A stretch of DNA of 64,000 nt from Auanema rhodensis. Lineage: Eukaryota; Nematoda; Chromadorea; Rhabditida; Rhabditidae. The stretch covers positions 2,542,001 through 2,606,000 of the forward strand of contig OZ059894.1 in assembly GCA_964057225.1 (NCBI GenBank), read 5' to 3'. The notes under the pieces are model-generated. The model did not search any database, was not told the origin of the DNA, and worked only from the letters and a program-made list of their open reading frames with translations. Positions 50,191-63,526 of the stretch are shown piece by piece. Within the stretch, counting starts at the first letter, position 1, and each line of letters opens with the position of its first letter. The position numbers were made by a program, and so were the translations under genes.

Positions 50191-51593
50191 AAAAATCCGC
50201 ATCAAATGCACTATACTACATTGAGAAACGCTCAATACAAAAATTAGTTATGATCGTTTGAAAAATGATGCATTAGTGTATGTTGAGTTTCCATGTACAC
50301 TCAACATTGCTTCCAAAAACATTTTGACAAAAATTTTTTCGGAAAATTTCAAGATAATTTAGCAAAAAGTAGATGTTTTTAGATTCCTTTTTTCAAGGCA
50401 AAGACGATGGACATTGTTATTCAACGAAAAAATTAATTCTTCAGGGTGAAAATCGAGGATATAAGTGTGAACTTATATCAGTTGATATCTCGGTGCATTT
50501 TTAAGCTAGCGCAAATCTGATAACACAGATCGACGCAGCTTAAAAATCCGCATCGAATGCACTATATTACATTGAGAAACGCTCAATACAAAAATTAGTT
50601 ATGATCGTTTGAAAAATGATGCATTAGTGTATGTTGAGTTTCCATGTACACTCAACATTGTTTCCAAAAACATTTTGACAAAAATTTTTTCGAAAAATTT
50701 CAAAATAATTTAGCAAAAAGTAGATGTTTTCAGATTTTTTTTTCAAGGCAAAGACGATGGACAATGTTATTCAACGAAAAAATTAATTCTTCATGGTGAA
50801 AATCGAGGATATAAGTGTGAACTTATATCAGTTGATATCTCGGTGCATTTTTAAGCTAGCGCAAATCTGATAACACAGATCGACGCAGCTTAAAAATCCG
50901 CATCGAATGCACTATACTACATTGAGAAACGCTAAATACAAAAATTAGTTATGATCGTTTGAAAAATGATGAATTAGTGTATGTTGAGTTTCCATGTACA
51001 CTCAACATTGCTTCCAAAAACATTTTGACAAAAATGTTTTCGAAAAATTTCAAAATAATTAAGCAAAAAGTAGATGTTTTTAGATTCCTTTTTTTAAGGC
51101 AAAGACGATGGACAATGTTATTCAACGAAAAAATTAATTCTTCAGGGTGAAAATCGAGGATATAAGTGTGAACTTATATCAGTTGATATCTCGGTGCATT
51201 TTTAAGCTAGCGCAAATCTGATAACACAGATCGACGCAGCTTAAAAATCCGCATCGAATGCACTATACCACATTGAGAAACGCTCAATACAAAAATTAGT
51301 TATGATCGTTTGAAAAATGATGCATTAGTGTATGTTGAGTTTCCATGTACACTCAACATTGCTTCCAAAAACATTTTGACAAAAATTTTTTCGAAAAATT
51401 TCAAAATAATTTAGCAAAAAGTAGATGTTTTTAGATTCCTTTTTTCAAGGCAAAGACGATGGACGATGTTATTCAACGAAAAAATTAATTCTTCAGGGTG
51501 AAAATCGAGGATATAAGTGTGAACTTATATCAGTTGATATCTCGGTGCATTTTCAAGCTAGCGCAAATCTGATAACACAGATCGACGCAGCTT
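50191..51593 (+). repeat. Four-unit tandem duplication, copy 2 (1,403 bp)
   Basis: Direct copy of 48,788-50,190, with no difference seen by eye. Because the chimeric first unit is shared, the chimera arose before this duplication. Confidence 0.85.
50542..50891 (+). repeat. 350-bp unit, 6 of 7
   Basis: Second subtype, inside the second copy of the four-unit tandem duplication at 50,191-51,593. It is the exact positional counterpart of the 49,139 unit. Confidence 0.85.
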
Positions 51594-52295
51594 AAAAATC
51601 CGCATCGAATGCATTATACCACATTGAGAAACGCTCAATACAAAAATTAGTTATGATCGTTTGAAAAATGATGCATTAGTGTATGTTGAGTTTCCATGTA
51701 CACTCAACATTGCTTCCAAAAACATTTTGACAAAAATTTTTTCGAAAAATTTCAAAATAATTTAGCAAAAAGTAGATGTTTTTAGATTCCTTTTTTCAAG
51801 GCAAAGACGATGGACGATGTTATTCAACGAAAAAATTAATTCTTCAGGGTGAAAATCGAGGATATAAGTGTGAACTTATATCAGTTGATATCTCGGTGCA
51901 TTTTCAAGCTAGCGCAAATCTGATAACACAGATCGACGCAGCTTAAAAATCCGCATCGAATGCATTATACCACATTGAGAAACGCTCAATACAAAAATTA
52001 GTTATGATCGTTTGAAAAATGATGCATTAGTGTATGTTGAGTTTCCATGTACACTCAACATTGCTTCCAAAAACATTTTGACAAAAATTTTTTCGAAAAA
52101 TTTCAAAATAATTTAGCAAAAAGTAGATGTTTTTAGATTCCTTTTTTCAAGGCAAAGACGATGGACGATGTTATTCAACGAAAAAATTAATTCTTCAGGG
52201 TGAAAATCGAGGATATAAGTGTGAACTTATATCAGTTGATATCTCGGTGCATTTTCAAGCTAGCGCAAATCTGATAACACAGATCGACGCAGCTT
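51594..52295 (+). repeat. Single-unit duplication
   Basis: Units starting at 51,594 and 51,945 both carry the combination CATTATACCAC with GACGATG and CATTTTCAAGC, found nowhere else in the window, and look identical. The unit before (51,243) differs in having CACTATACCAC. This is the clearest case of one unit being duplicated in place. Confidence 0.8.
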
Positions 52296-54401
52296 AAAAA
52301 TCCGCATCGAATGCATTATACTACATTGAGAAACGCTTAATACAAAAATTAGTTATGATCGTTTGAAAAATGATGCATTAGTGTATGTTGAGTTTCCATG
52401 TACACTCAACATTGCTTCCAAAAACATTTTGACAAAAATTTTTTCGAAAAATTTCAAAATAATTTAGCAAAAAGTAGATGTTTTTAGATTCCTTTTTTCA
52501 AGGCAAAGACGATGGACATTGTTATTCAACGAAAAAATTAATTCTTCAGGGTGAAAATCGAGGATATAAGTGTGAACTTATATCAGTTGATATCTCGGTG
52601 CATTTTTAAGCTAGCGCAAATCTGATAACACAGATCGACGCAGCTTAAAAATCCGCATCGAATGCACTATACTACATTGAGAAACGCTTAATACAAAAAT
52701 TAGTTATAATCGTTTGAAAAATGATGCATTAGTGTATGTTGAGTTTCCATGTACACTCAACATTGCTTCCAAAAACATTTTGACAAAAATTTTTTCGGAA
52801 AATTTCAAGATAATTTAGCAAAAAGTAGATGTTTTTAGATTTCTTTTTTCAAGGCAAAGACGATGGACATTGTTATTCAACGAAAAAATCAATTCTTCAG
52901 GGTGAAAATCGAGGATCTAAGTGTGAACTTATATCAGTTGATATCTCGGTGCATTTTTAAGCTAGCGCAAATCTGATAACACAGATCGACGCAGCTTAAA
53001 AATCCGCATCAAATGCACTATACTACATTGAGAAACGCTCAATACAAAAATTAGTTATGATCGTTTGAAAAATGATGAATTAGTGTATGTTGAGTTTCCA
53101 TGTACACTCAACATTGCTTCCAAAAACATTTTGACAAAAATTTTTTCGAAAAATTTCAAAATAATTTAGCAAAAAGTAGATGTTTTTAGATTCCTTTTTT
53201 CAAGGCAAAGACGATGGACATTGTTATTCAACGAAAAAATTAATTCTTCAGGGTGAAAATCGAGGATATAAGTGTGAACTTATATCAGTTGATATCTCGG
53301 TGCATTTTTAAGCTAGCGCAAATCTGATAACACAGATCGACGCAGCTTAAAAATCCGCATCGAATGCACTATACTACATTGAGAAACGCTTAATACAAAA
53401 ATTAGTTATAATCGTTTGAAAAATGATGCATTAGTGTATGTTGAGTTTCCATGTACACTCAACATTGCTTCCAAAAACATTTTGACAAAAATTTTTTCGG
53501 AAAATTTCAAGATAATTTAGCAAAAAGTAGATGTTTTTAGATTTCTTTTTTCAAGGCAAAGACGATGGACATTGTTATTCAACGAAAAAATTAATTCTTC
53601 AGGGTGAAAATCGAGGATATAAGTGTGAACATATATCAGTTGATATCTCGGTGCATTTTTAAGCTAGCGCAAATCTGATAACACAGATCGACGCAGCTTA
53701 AAAATCCGCATCGAATGCACTATACTACATTGAGAAACGCTCAATACAAAAATTAGTTATGATCGTTTGAAAAATGATGCATTAGTGTATGTTGAGTTTC
53801 CATGTACACTCAACATTGCTTCCAAAAACATTTTGACAAAAATTTTTTCGAAAAATTTCAGAATAATTTAGCAAAAAGTAGATGTTTTTAGATTTCTTTT
53901 TTCAAGGCGAAGACGATGGACATTCTTATTCAACAAAAAAATTATTTCTTCAGGGTGAAAATCGAGGATATAAGTGTGAACATATATCAGTTGATATCTC
54001 GGTGCATTTTTAAGCTAGCGCAAATCTGATAACACAGATCGACGCAGCTTAAAAATCCGCATCGAATGCACTATACTACATTGAGAAACGCTCAATACAA
54101 AAATTAGTTATGATCGTTTGAAAAATGATGCATTAGTGTATGTTGAGTTTCCATGTACACTCAACATTGCTTCCAAAAACATTTTGACAAAAATTTTTTC
54201 GGAAAATTTCAAGATAATTTAGCAAAAAGTAGATGTTTTTAGATTCCTTTTTTCAAGGCAAAGACGATGGACATTGTTATTCAACGAAAAAATTAATTCT
54301 TCAGGGTGAAAATCGAGGATATAAGTGTGAACTTATATCAGTTGATATCTCGGTGCATTTTTAAGCTAGCGCAAATCTGATAACACATATCGACGCAGCT
54401 T

Positions 54402-54751
54402 AAAAATCCGCATCGAATGCACTATACTACATTGAGAAACGCTCAATACAAAAATTAGTTATGATCGTTTGAAAAATGATGCATTAGTGTATGTTGAGTT
54501 TCCATGTACACTCAACATTGCTTCCAAAAACATTTTGACAAAAATTTTTTCGAAAAATTTCAAAATAATTTAGCAAAAAGTAGATGTTTTCAGATTTTTT
54601 TTTCAAGGCAAAGACGATGGACAATGTTATTCAACGAAAAAATTAATTCTTCATGGTGAAAATCGAGGATATAAGTGTGAACTTATATCAGTTGATATCT
54701 CGGTGCATTTTTAAGCTAGCGCAAATCTGATAACACAGATCGACGCAGCTT
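54402..54751 (+). repeat. 350-bp unit, 7 of 7
   Basis: First subtype, as at 29,838 and 42,823. It begins a four-unit run (54,402-55,804) that matches 42,823-44,225 in type order. Confidence 0.85.
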
Positions 54752-55804
54752 AAAAATCCGCATCGAATGCACTATACTACATTGAGAAACGCTAAATACA
54801 AAAATTAGTTATGATCGTTTGAAAAATGATGAATTAGTGTATGTTGAGTTTCCATGTACACTCAACATTGCTTCCAAAAACATTTTGACAAAAATTTTTT
54901 CGAAAAATTTCAAAATAATTAAGCAAAAAGTAGATGTTTTTAGATTCCTTTTTTTAAGGCAAAGACGATGGACAATGTTATTCAACGAAAAAATTAATTC
55001 TTCAGGGTGAAAATCGAGGATATAAGTGTGAACTTATATCAGTTGATATCTCGGTGCATTTTTAAGCTAGCGCAAATCTGATAACACAGATCGACGCAGC
55101 TTAAAAATCCGCATCGAATGCACTATACTACATTGAGAAACGCTCAATACAAAAATTAGTTATGATCGTTTGAAAAATGATGCATTAGTGTATGTTGAGT
55201 TTCCATGTACACTCAACATTGCTTCCAAAAACATTTTGACAAAAATTTTTTCGAAAAATTTCAAAATAATTTAGCAAAAAGTAGATGTTTTTAGATTCCT
55301 TTTTTCAAGGCAAAGACGATGGACGATGTTATTCAACGAAAAAATTAATTCTTCAGGGTGAAAATCGAGGATATAAGTGTGAACTTATATCAGTTGATAT
55401 CTCGGTGCATTTTCAAGCTAGCGCAAATCTGATAACACAGATCGACGCAGCTTAAAAATCCGCATCAAATGCACTATACTACATTGAGAAACGCTCAATA
55501 CAAAAATTAGTTATGATCGTTTGAAAAATGATGCATTAGTGTATGTTGAGTTTCCATGTACACTCAACATTGCTTCCAAAAACATTTTGACAAAAATTTT
55601 TTCGAAAAATTTCAAAATAATTTAGCAAAAAGTAGATGTTTTTAGATTCCTTTTTTCAAGGCAAAGACGATGGACTTTGTTATTCAACGAAAAAATCAAT
55701 TCTTCAGGGTGAAAATCGAGGATCTAAGTGTGAACTTATATCAGTTGATATCTCGGTGCATTTTTAAGCTAGCGCAAATCTGATAACACAGATCGACGCA
55801 GCTT
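54402..55804 (+). repeat. Four-unit run, copy 2
   Basis: Matches 42,823-44,225 at a distance of 11,579 bp, again 33 units (four of them 350 bp). Confidence 0.75.
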
Positions 55805-57559
55805 AAAAATCCGCATCAAATGCACTATACTACATTGAGAAACGCTCAATACAAAAATTAGTTATGATCGTTTGAAAAATGATGAATTAGTGTATGTTGA
55901 GTTTCCATGTACACTCAACATTGCTTCCAAAAACATTTTGACAAAAATTTTTTCGAAAAATTTCAAAATAATTTAGCAAAAAGTAGATGTTTTTAGATTC
56001 CTTTTTTCAAGGCAAAGACGATGGACGATGTTATTCAACGAAAAAATTAATTCTTCAGGGTGAAAATCGAGGATATAAGTGTGAACTTATATCAGTTGAT
56101 ATCTCGGTGCATTTTCAAGCTAGCGCAAATCTGATAACACAGATCGACGCAGCTTAAAAATCCGCATCAAATGCACTATACTACATTGAGAAACGCTCAA
56201 TACAAAAATTAGTTATGATCGTTTGAAAAATGATGCATTAGTGTATGTTGAGTTTCCATGTACACTCAACATTGCTTCCAAAAACATTTTGACAAAAATT
56301 TTTTCGAAAAATTTCAAAATAATTTAGCAAAAAGTAGATGTTTTTAGATTCCTTTTTTCAAGGCAAAGACGATGGACGATGTTATTCAACGAAAAAATTA
56401 ATTCTTCAGGGTGAAAATCGAGGATATAAGTGTGAACTTATATCAGTTGATATCTCGGTGCATTTTCAAGCTAGCGCAAATCTGATAACACAGATCGACG
56501 CAGCTTAAAAATCCGCATCAAATGCACTATACTACATTGAGAAACGCTCAATACAAAAATTAGTTATGATCGTTTGAAAAATGATGCATTAGTGTATGTT
56601 GAGTTTCCATGTACACTCAACATTGCTTCCAAAAACATTTTGACAAAAATTTTTTCGAAAAATTTCAAAATAATTTAGCAAAAAGTAGATGTTTTTAGAT
56701 TCCTTTTTTCAAGGCAAAGACGATGGACTTTGTTATTCAACGAAAAAATCAATTCTTCAGGGTGAAAATCGAGGATCTAAGTGTGAACTTATATCAGTTG
56801 ATATCTCGGTGCATTTTTAAGCTAGCGCAAATCTGATAACACAGATCGACGCAGCTTAAAAATCCGCATCGAATGCACTATACTACATTGAGAAACGCTC
56901 AATACAAAAATTAGTTATGATCGTTTGAAAAATGATGCATTAGTGTATGTTGAGTTTCCATGTACACTCAACATTGCTTCCAAAAACATTTTGACAAAAA
57001 TTTTTTCGAAAAATTTCAAAATATTTTAGCAAGAAGTAGATGTTTTTAGATTCCTTTTTTCAAGGCAAAGACGATGGACGATGTTATTCAACGAAAAAAT
57101 TAATTCTTCAGGGTGAAAATCGAGGATATAAGTGTGAACTTATATCAGTTGATATCTCGGTGCATTTTCAAGCTAGCGCAAATCTGATAACACAGATCGA
57201 CGCAGCTTAAGAATCCGCATCAAATGCACTATACTACATTGAGAAACGCTCAATACAAAAATTAGTTATGATCGTTTGAAAAATGATGAATTAGTGTATG
57301 TTGAGTTTCCATGTACACTCAACATTGCTTCCAAAAACATTTTGACAAAAATTTTTTCGAGAAATTTCAAAATAATTTAGCAAAAAGTAGATGTTTTTAG
57401 ATTCCTTTTTTCAAGGCGAAGACGATGGACATTGTTATTCAACGAAAAAATTAATTCTTCAGGGTGAAAATCGAGGATATAAGTGTGAACTTATATCAGT
57501 TGATATCTCGGTGCATTTTTAAGCTAGCGCAAATCTGATAACACAGATCGACGCAGCTT

Positions 57560-59665
57560 AAAAATCCGCATCGAATGCACTATACTACATTGAGAAACGC
57601 TCAATACAAAAATTAGTTATGATCGTTTGAAAAATGATGAATTAGTGTATGTTGAGTTTCCATGTACACTCAACATTGCTTCCAAAAACATTTTGACAAA
57701 AATTTTTTCGAAAAATTTCAAAATAATTTAGCAAAAAGTAGATGTTTTTAGATTCCTTTTTTTAAGGCAAAGACGATGGACAATGTTATTCAACGAAAAA
57801 ATTAATTCTTCAGGGTGAAAATCGAGGATATAAGTGTGAACTTATATCAGTTGATATCTCGGTGCATTTTTAAGCTAGCGCAAATCTGATAACACAGATC
57901 GATGCAGCTTAAAAATCCGCATCGAATGCACTATACTACATTGAGAAACGCTCAATACAAAAATTAGTTATGATCGTTTGAAAAATGATGAATTAGTGTA
58001 TGTTGAGTTTCCATGTACACTCAACATTGCTTCCAAAAACATTTTGACAAAAATTTTTTCGAAAAATTTCAAAATAATTTAGCAAAAAGTAGATGTTTTT
58101 AGATTCCTTTTTTTAAGGCAAAGACGATGGACAATGTTATTCAACGAAAAAATTAATTCTTCAGGGTGAAAATCGAGGATATAAGTGTGAACTTATATCA
58201 GTTGATATCTCGGTGCATTTTTAAGCTAGCGCAAATCTGATAACACAGATCGATGCAGCTTAAAAATCCGCATCGAATGCACTATACTACATTGAGAAAC
58301 GCTTAATACAAAAATTAGTTATGATCGTTTGAAAAATGATGCATTAGTTTATGTTGAGTTTCCATGTACACTCAACATTGCTTCCAAAAACATTTTGACA
58401 AAAATTTTTTCGAAAAATTTCAGAATAATTTAGCAAAAAGTTGATGTTTTTAGATTCCTTTTTTCAAGGCGAAGACGATGGACATTGTTATTCAACGAAA
58501 AAATTAATTCTTCAGGGTGAAAATCGAGGATATAAGTGTGAACTTATATCAGTTGATATCTCGGTGCATTTTTAAGCTAGCGCAAATCTGATAACACAGA
58601 TCGATGCAGCTTAAAAATCCGCATCGAATGCACTATACTACATTGAGAAACGCTCAATACAAAAATTAGTTATGATCGTTTGAAAAATGATGAATTAGTG
58701 TATGTTGAGTTTCCATGTACACTCAACATTGCTTCCAAAAACATTTTGACAAAAATTTTTTCGAAAAATTTCAAAATAATTTAGCAAAAAGTAGATGTTT
58801 TTAGATTCCTTTTTTTAAGGCAAAGACGATGGACAATGTTATTCAACGAAAAAATTAATTCTTCAGGGTGAAAATCGAGGATATAAGTGTGAACTTATAT
58901 CAGTTGATATCTCGGTGCATTTTTAAGCTAGCGCAAATCTGATAACACAGATCGATGCAGCTTAAAAATCCGCATCGAATGCACTATACTACATTGAGAA
59001 ACGCTTAATACAAAAATTAGTTATGATCGTTTGAAAAATGATGCATTAGTTTATGTTGAGTTTCCATGTACACTCAACATTGCTTCCAAAAACATTTTGA
59101 CAAAAATTTTTTCGAAAAATTTCAGAATAATTTAGCAAAAAGTTGATGTTTTTAGATTCCTTTTTTCAAGGCGAAGACGATGGACATTGTTATTCAACGA
59201 AAAAATTAATTCTTCAGGGTGAAAATCGAGGATATAAGTGTGATTTTATATCAGTTGATATCTCGGTGCATTTTTAAGCTAGCGCAAATCTGATAACACA
59301 GATCGACGCAGCTTAAAAATCCGCATCGAATGCACTATACTACATTGAGAAACGCTTAATACAAAAATTAGTTATGATCGTTTGAAAAATGATGCATTAG
59401 TGTATGTTGAGTTTCCATGTACACTCAACATTGCTTCCAAAAACATTTTGACAAAAATTTTTTCGAAAAATTTCAGAATAATTTAGCAAAAAGTTGATGT
59501 TTTTAGATTCCTTTTTTCAAGGCGAAGACGATGGACATTGTTATTCAACGAAAAAATTAATTCTTCAGGGTGAAAATCGAGGATATAAGTGTGATTTTAT
59601 ATCAGTTGATATCTCGGTGCATTTTTAAGCTAGCGCAAATCTGATAACACAGATCGACGCAGCTT
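57560..59665 (+). repeat. Block VI-a: dimeric stretch with CGATGCAGC
   Basis: Units at 57,560, 57,911 and 58,613 share GATGAATT, TTTTTTTAAGG and GACAATG. Units at 58,262 and 58,964 share ATTAGTTTATG, CAGAATAAT and AGTTGATG. From 57,911 they alternate, giving a 702-bp dimer. CGATGCAGC replaces CGACGCAGC at four consecutive unit ends (57,900-58,955), a local fixed change. The unit at 59,315 is like the second type but with ATTAGTGTATG. Confidence 0.8.
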
Positions 59666-61069
59666 AAAAATCCGCATCGAATGCACTATACTACATTGAG
59701 AAACGCTTAATACAAAAATTAGTTATGATCGTTTGAAAAATGATGCATTAGTGTATGTTGAGTTTCCATGTACACTCAACATTGCTTCCAAAAACATTTT
59801 GACAAAAATTTTTTCGAAAAATTTCAAAATAATTTAGCAAAAAGTAGATGTTTTTAGATTCCTTTTTTCAAGGCGAAGACGATGGACATTGTTATTCAAC
59901 GAAAAAATTAATTCTTCAGGGTGAAAATCGAGGATATAAGTGTGAACTTATATCAGTTGATATCTCGGTGCATTTTTAAGCTAGCGCAAATCTGATAACA
60001 CAGATCGACGCAGCTTACAAATCCGCATGGAATGCACTATACTACATTGAGAAACGCCTAATACAAAAATTAGTTATGATCGTTTGAAAAATGATGCATT
60101 AGTGTATGTTGAGTTTCCATGTACACTCAACATTGCTTCCAAAAACATTTTGACAAAAATTTTTTCGAAAAATTTCAAAATAATTTAGCGAAAAGTAGAT
60201 GTTTTTAGATTCCTTTTTTCAAGGCAAAGACGATGGACATTGTTATTCAACGAAAAAATTAATTCTTCAGGGTGAAAATCGAGGATATAAGTGTGAACAT
60301 ATATCAGTTGATATCTCGGTGCATTTTTAAGCTAGCGCAAATCTGATAACACAGATCAACGCAGCTTACAAATCCGCATCGAATGCACTATACTACATTA
60401 AGAAACGCCTAATACAAAAATTAGTTATGATCGTTTGAAAAATGATGCATTAGTGTATGTTGAGTTTCCATGTACACTCAACATTGCTTCCAAAAACATT
60501 TTGACAAAAATTTTTTCGAAAAATTTCAAAATAATTTAGCAAAAAGTAGATGTTTTTAGATTCCTTTTTTCAAGGCAAAGACGATGGACATTGTTATTCA
60601 ACGAAAAAATTAATTCTTCAGGGTGAAAATCGAGGATATAAGTGTGAACTTATATCAGTTGATATCTCGGTGCATTTTTAAGCTAGCGCAAATCTGATAA
60701 CACAGATCGACGCAGCTTAAAAATCCGCATCGAATGCACTATACTACATTGAGAAACGCTTAATACAAAAATTAGTTATGATCGTTTGAAAAATGATGCA
60801 TTAGTGTATGTTGAGTTTCCATGTACACTCAACATTGCTTCCAAAAACATTTTGACAAAAATTTTTTCGAAAAATTTCAAAATAATTTAGCAAAAAGTAG
60901 ATGTTTTAAGATACCTTTTTTGAAGGCAAAGACGATGGACATTGTTATTCAACGAAAATATTATTTCTTCAGGGTGAAAATCGAGGATATAAGTGTGAAC
61001 TTATATCAGTTGATAACTCGGTGCATTTTTAAGCTAGCGCAAATCTGATAACACAGATCGACGCAGCTT
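59666..61069 (+). repeat. Block VI-b four-unit repeat, copy 1
   Basis: Four units: CGCTTAAT/GCGAAG; CGCCTAAT/AGCGAAAAG with GATCAACGC; ATTAAGAAACGCC; and TGTTTTAAGATACC with AATATTATTTC. It recurs at 62,123-63,526, seven units (2,457 bp) away. The T-to-A change in TGTTTTAAG removes a stop and opens a chance 75-codon frame in the last unit. Private changes are GCATGGAATG near 60,028 and TGATAACTC near 61,013. Confidence 0.8.
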
Positions 61070-62122
61070 AAAAATCCGCATCGAATGCATTATACTACAT
61101 TGAGAAACGCTTAATACAAAAATTAGTTATGATCGTTTGAAAAATGATGCATTAGTGTATGTTGAGTTTCCATGTACACTCAACATTGCTTCCAAAAACA
61201 TTTTGACAAAAATTTTTTCGAAAAATTTCAAAATAATTTAGCAAAAAGTAGATGTGTTTAGATTCCTTTTTTCAAGGCGAAGACGATGGACATTGTTATT
61301 CAACCAAAAATTTTTTTCTTCAGGGTGAAAATCGAGGATATAAGTGTGAACTTATATCAGTTGATATCTCGGTGCATTTTTAAGCTAGCGCAAATCTGAT
61401 AACACAGATCGACGCAGCTTAAAAATCCGCATCGAATGCATTATACTACATTGAGAAACGCTTAATACAAAAATTAGTTATGATCGTTTGAAAAATGATG
61501 CATTAGTTTATGTTGAGTTTCCATGTACACTCAACATTGCTTCCAAAAACATTTTGACAAAAATTTTTTCGAAAAATTTCAGAATAATTTAGCAAAAAGT
61601 TGATGTTTTTAGATTCCTTTTTTCAAGGCAAAGACGATGGACATTGTTATTCAACGAAAAAATTAATTCTTCAGGGTGAAAATCGAGGATATAAGTGTGA
61701 ACTTATATCAGTTGATAACTCGGTGCATTTTTAAGCTAGCGCAAATCTGATAACACAGATCGACGCAGCTTAAAAATCCGCATCGAATGCATTATACTAC
61801 ATTGAGAAACGCTTAATACAAAAATTAGTTATGATCGTTTGAAAAATGATGCATTAGTTTATGTTGAGTTTCCATGTACACTCAACATTGCTTCCAAAAA
61901 CATTTTGACAAAAATTTTTTCGAAAAATATCAGAATAATTTAGCAAAAAGTTGATGTTTTTAGATTCCTTTTTTCAAGGCGAAGACGATGGACATTGTTA
62001 TTCAACGAAAAAATTAATTCTTCAGGGTGAAAATCGAGGATATAAGTGTGATTTTATATCAGTTGATATCTCGGTGCATTTTTAAGCTAGCGCAAATCTG
62101 ATAACACAGATCGACGCAGCTT
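61070..62122 (+). repeat. Three units between the block VI-b copies
   Basis: All three start with CATTATAC and CGCTTAAT. The first has unusual changes (AGATGTGTTTAG, CAACCAAAAATTTTTTTC). The other two share ATTAGTTTATG, CAGAATAAT and AGTTGATG with block VI-a, tying the two halves of block VI together. Confidence 0.75.
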
Positions 62123-63526
62123 AAAAATCCGCATCGAATGCACTATACTACATTGAGAAACGCTTAATACAAAAATTAGTTATGATCGTTTGAAAAATGA
62201 TGCATTAGTGTATGTTGAGTTTCCATGTACACTCAACATTGCTTCCAAAAACATTTTGACAAAAATTTTTTCGAAAAATTTCAAAATAATTTAGCAAAAA
62301 GTAGATGTTTTTAGATTCCTTTTTTCAAGGCGAAGACGATGGACATTGTTATTCAACGAAAAAATTAATTCTTCAGGGTGAAAATCGAGGATATAAGTGT
62401 GAACTTATATCAGTTGATATCTCGGTGCATTTTTAAGCTAGCGCAAATCTGATAACACAGATCGACGCAGCTTACAAATCCGCATCGAATGCACTATACT
62501 ACATTGAGAAACGCCTAATACAAAAATTAGTTATGATCGTTTGAAAAATGATGCATTAGTGTATGTTGAGTTTCCATGTACACTCAACATTGCTTCCAAA
62601 AACATTTTGACAAAAATTTTTTCGAAAAATTTCAAAATAATTTAGCGAAAAGTAGATGTTTTTAGATTCCTTTTTTCAAGGCAAAGACGATGGACATTGT
62701 TATTCAACGAAAAAATTAATTCTTCAGGGTGAAAATCGAGGATATAAGTGTGAACATATATCAGTTGATATCTCGGTGCATTTTTAAGCTAGCGCAAATC
62801 TGATAACACAGATCAACGCAGCTTACAAATCCGCATCGAATGCACTATACTACATTAAGAAACGCCTAATACAAAAATTAGTTATGATCGTTTGAAAAAT
62901 GATGCATTAGTGTATGTTGAGTTTCCATGTACACTCAACATTGCTTCCAAAAACATTTTGACAAAAATTTTTTCGAAAAATTTCAAAATAATTTAGCAAA
63001 AAGTAGATGTTTTTAGATTCCTTTTTTCAAGGCAAAGACGATGGACATTGTTATTCAACGAAAAAATTAATTCTTCAGGGTGAACATCGAGGATATAAGT
63101 GTGAACTTATATCAGTTGATATCTCGGTGCATTTTTAAGCTAGCGCAAATCTGATAACACAGATCGACGCAGCTTAAAAATCCGCATCGAATGCACTATA
63201 CTACATTGAGAAACGCTTAATACAAAAATTAGTTATGATCGTTTGAAAAATGATGCATTAGTGTATGTTGAGTTTCCATGTACACTCAACATTGCTTCCA
63301 AAAACATTTTGACAAAAATTTTTTCGAAAAATTTCAAAATAATTTAGCAAAAAGTAGATGTTTTAAGATACCTTTTTTGAAGGCAAAGACGATGGACATT
63401 GTTATTCAACGAAAATATTATTTCTTCAGGGTGAAAATCGAGGATATAAGTGTGAACATATATCAGTTGATATCTCGGTGCATTTTTAAGCTAGCGCAAA
63501 TCTGATAACACAGATCGACGCAGCTT
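62123..63526 (+). repeat. Block VI-b four-unit repeat, copy 2
   Basis: Same four unit types as 59,666-61,069, including GATCAACGC near 62,813 and the TGTTTTAAGATACC tract near 63,360. Differences are GTGAACATCGAGG near 63,081 and, in the last unit, ACATATATC and TGATATCTC instead of ACTTATATC and TGATAACTC. Confidence 0.8.

Larger units (their letters stand above)
42121..57559 (+). repeat. Block V: recurrence of block III types
   Basis: Forty-four units, mainly block III types plus CGGAAAATTTCAAGA/AGATTTC types with TATAATCG (for example at 42,121, 47,033, 52,647 and 53,349) and GACTTTG with AATCAATTC and GGATCTAAG (at 43,875, 47,735, 55,454 and 56,507). It holds the second seven-unit copy, five 350-bp units, a four-unit tandem duplication and a single-unit expansion, described separately. 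The last three units (56,507-57,559) repeat the order at 35,101-36,153. Confidence 0.8.

Noticed and set aside
60821-61048. 75-codon frame, also at 63,278-63,505
   Set aside because: Open only because TGTTTTTAG became TGTTTTAAG in two related units. The product is low-complexity and reads through the dyad and A/T-tract core.
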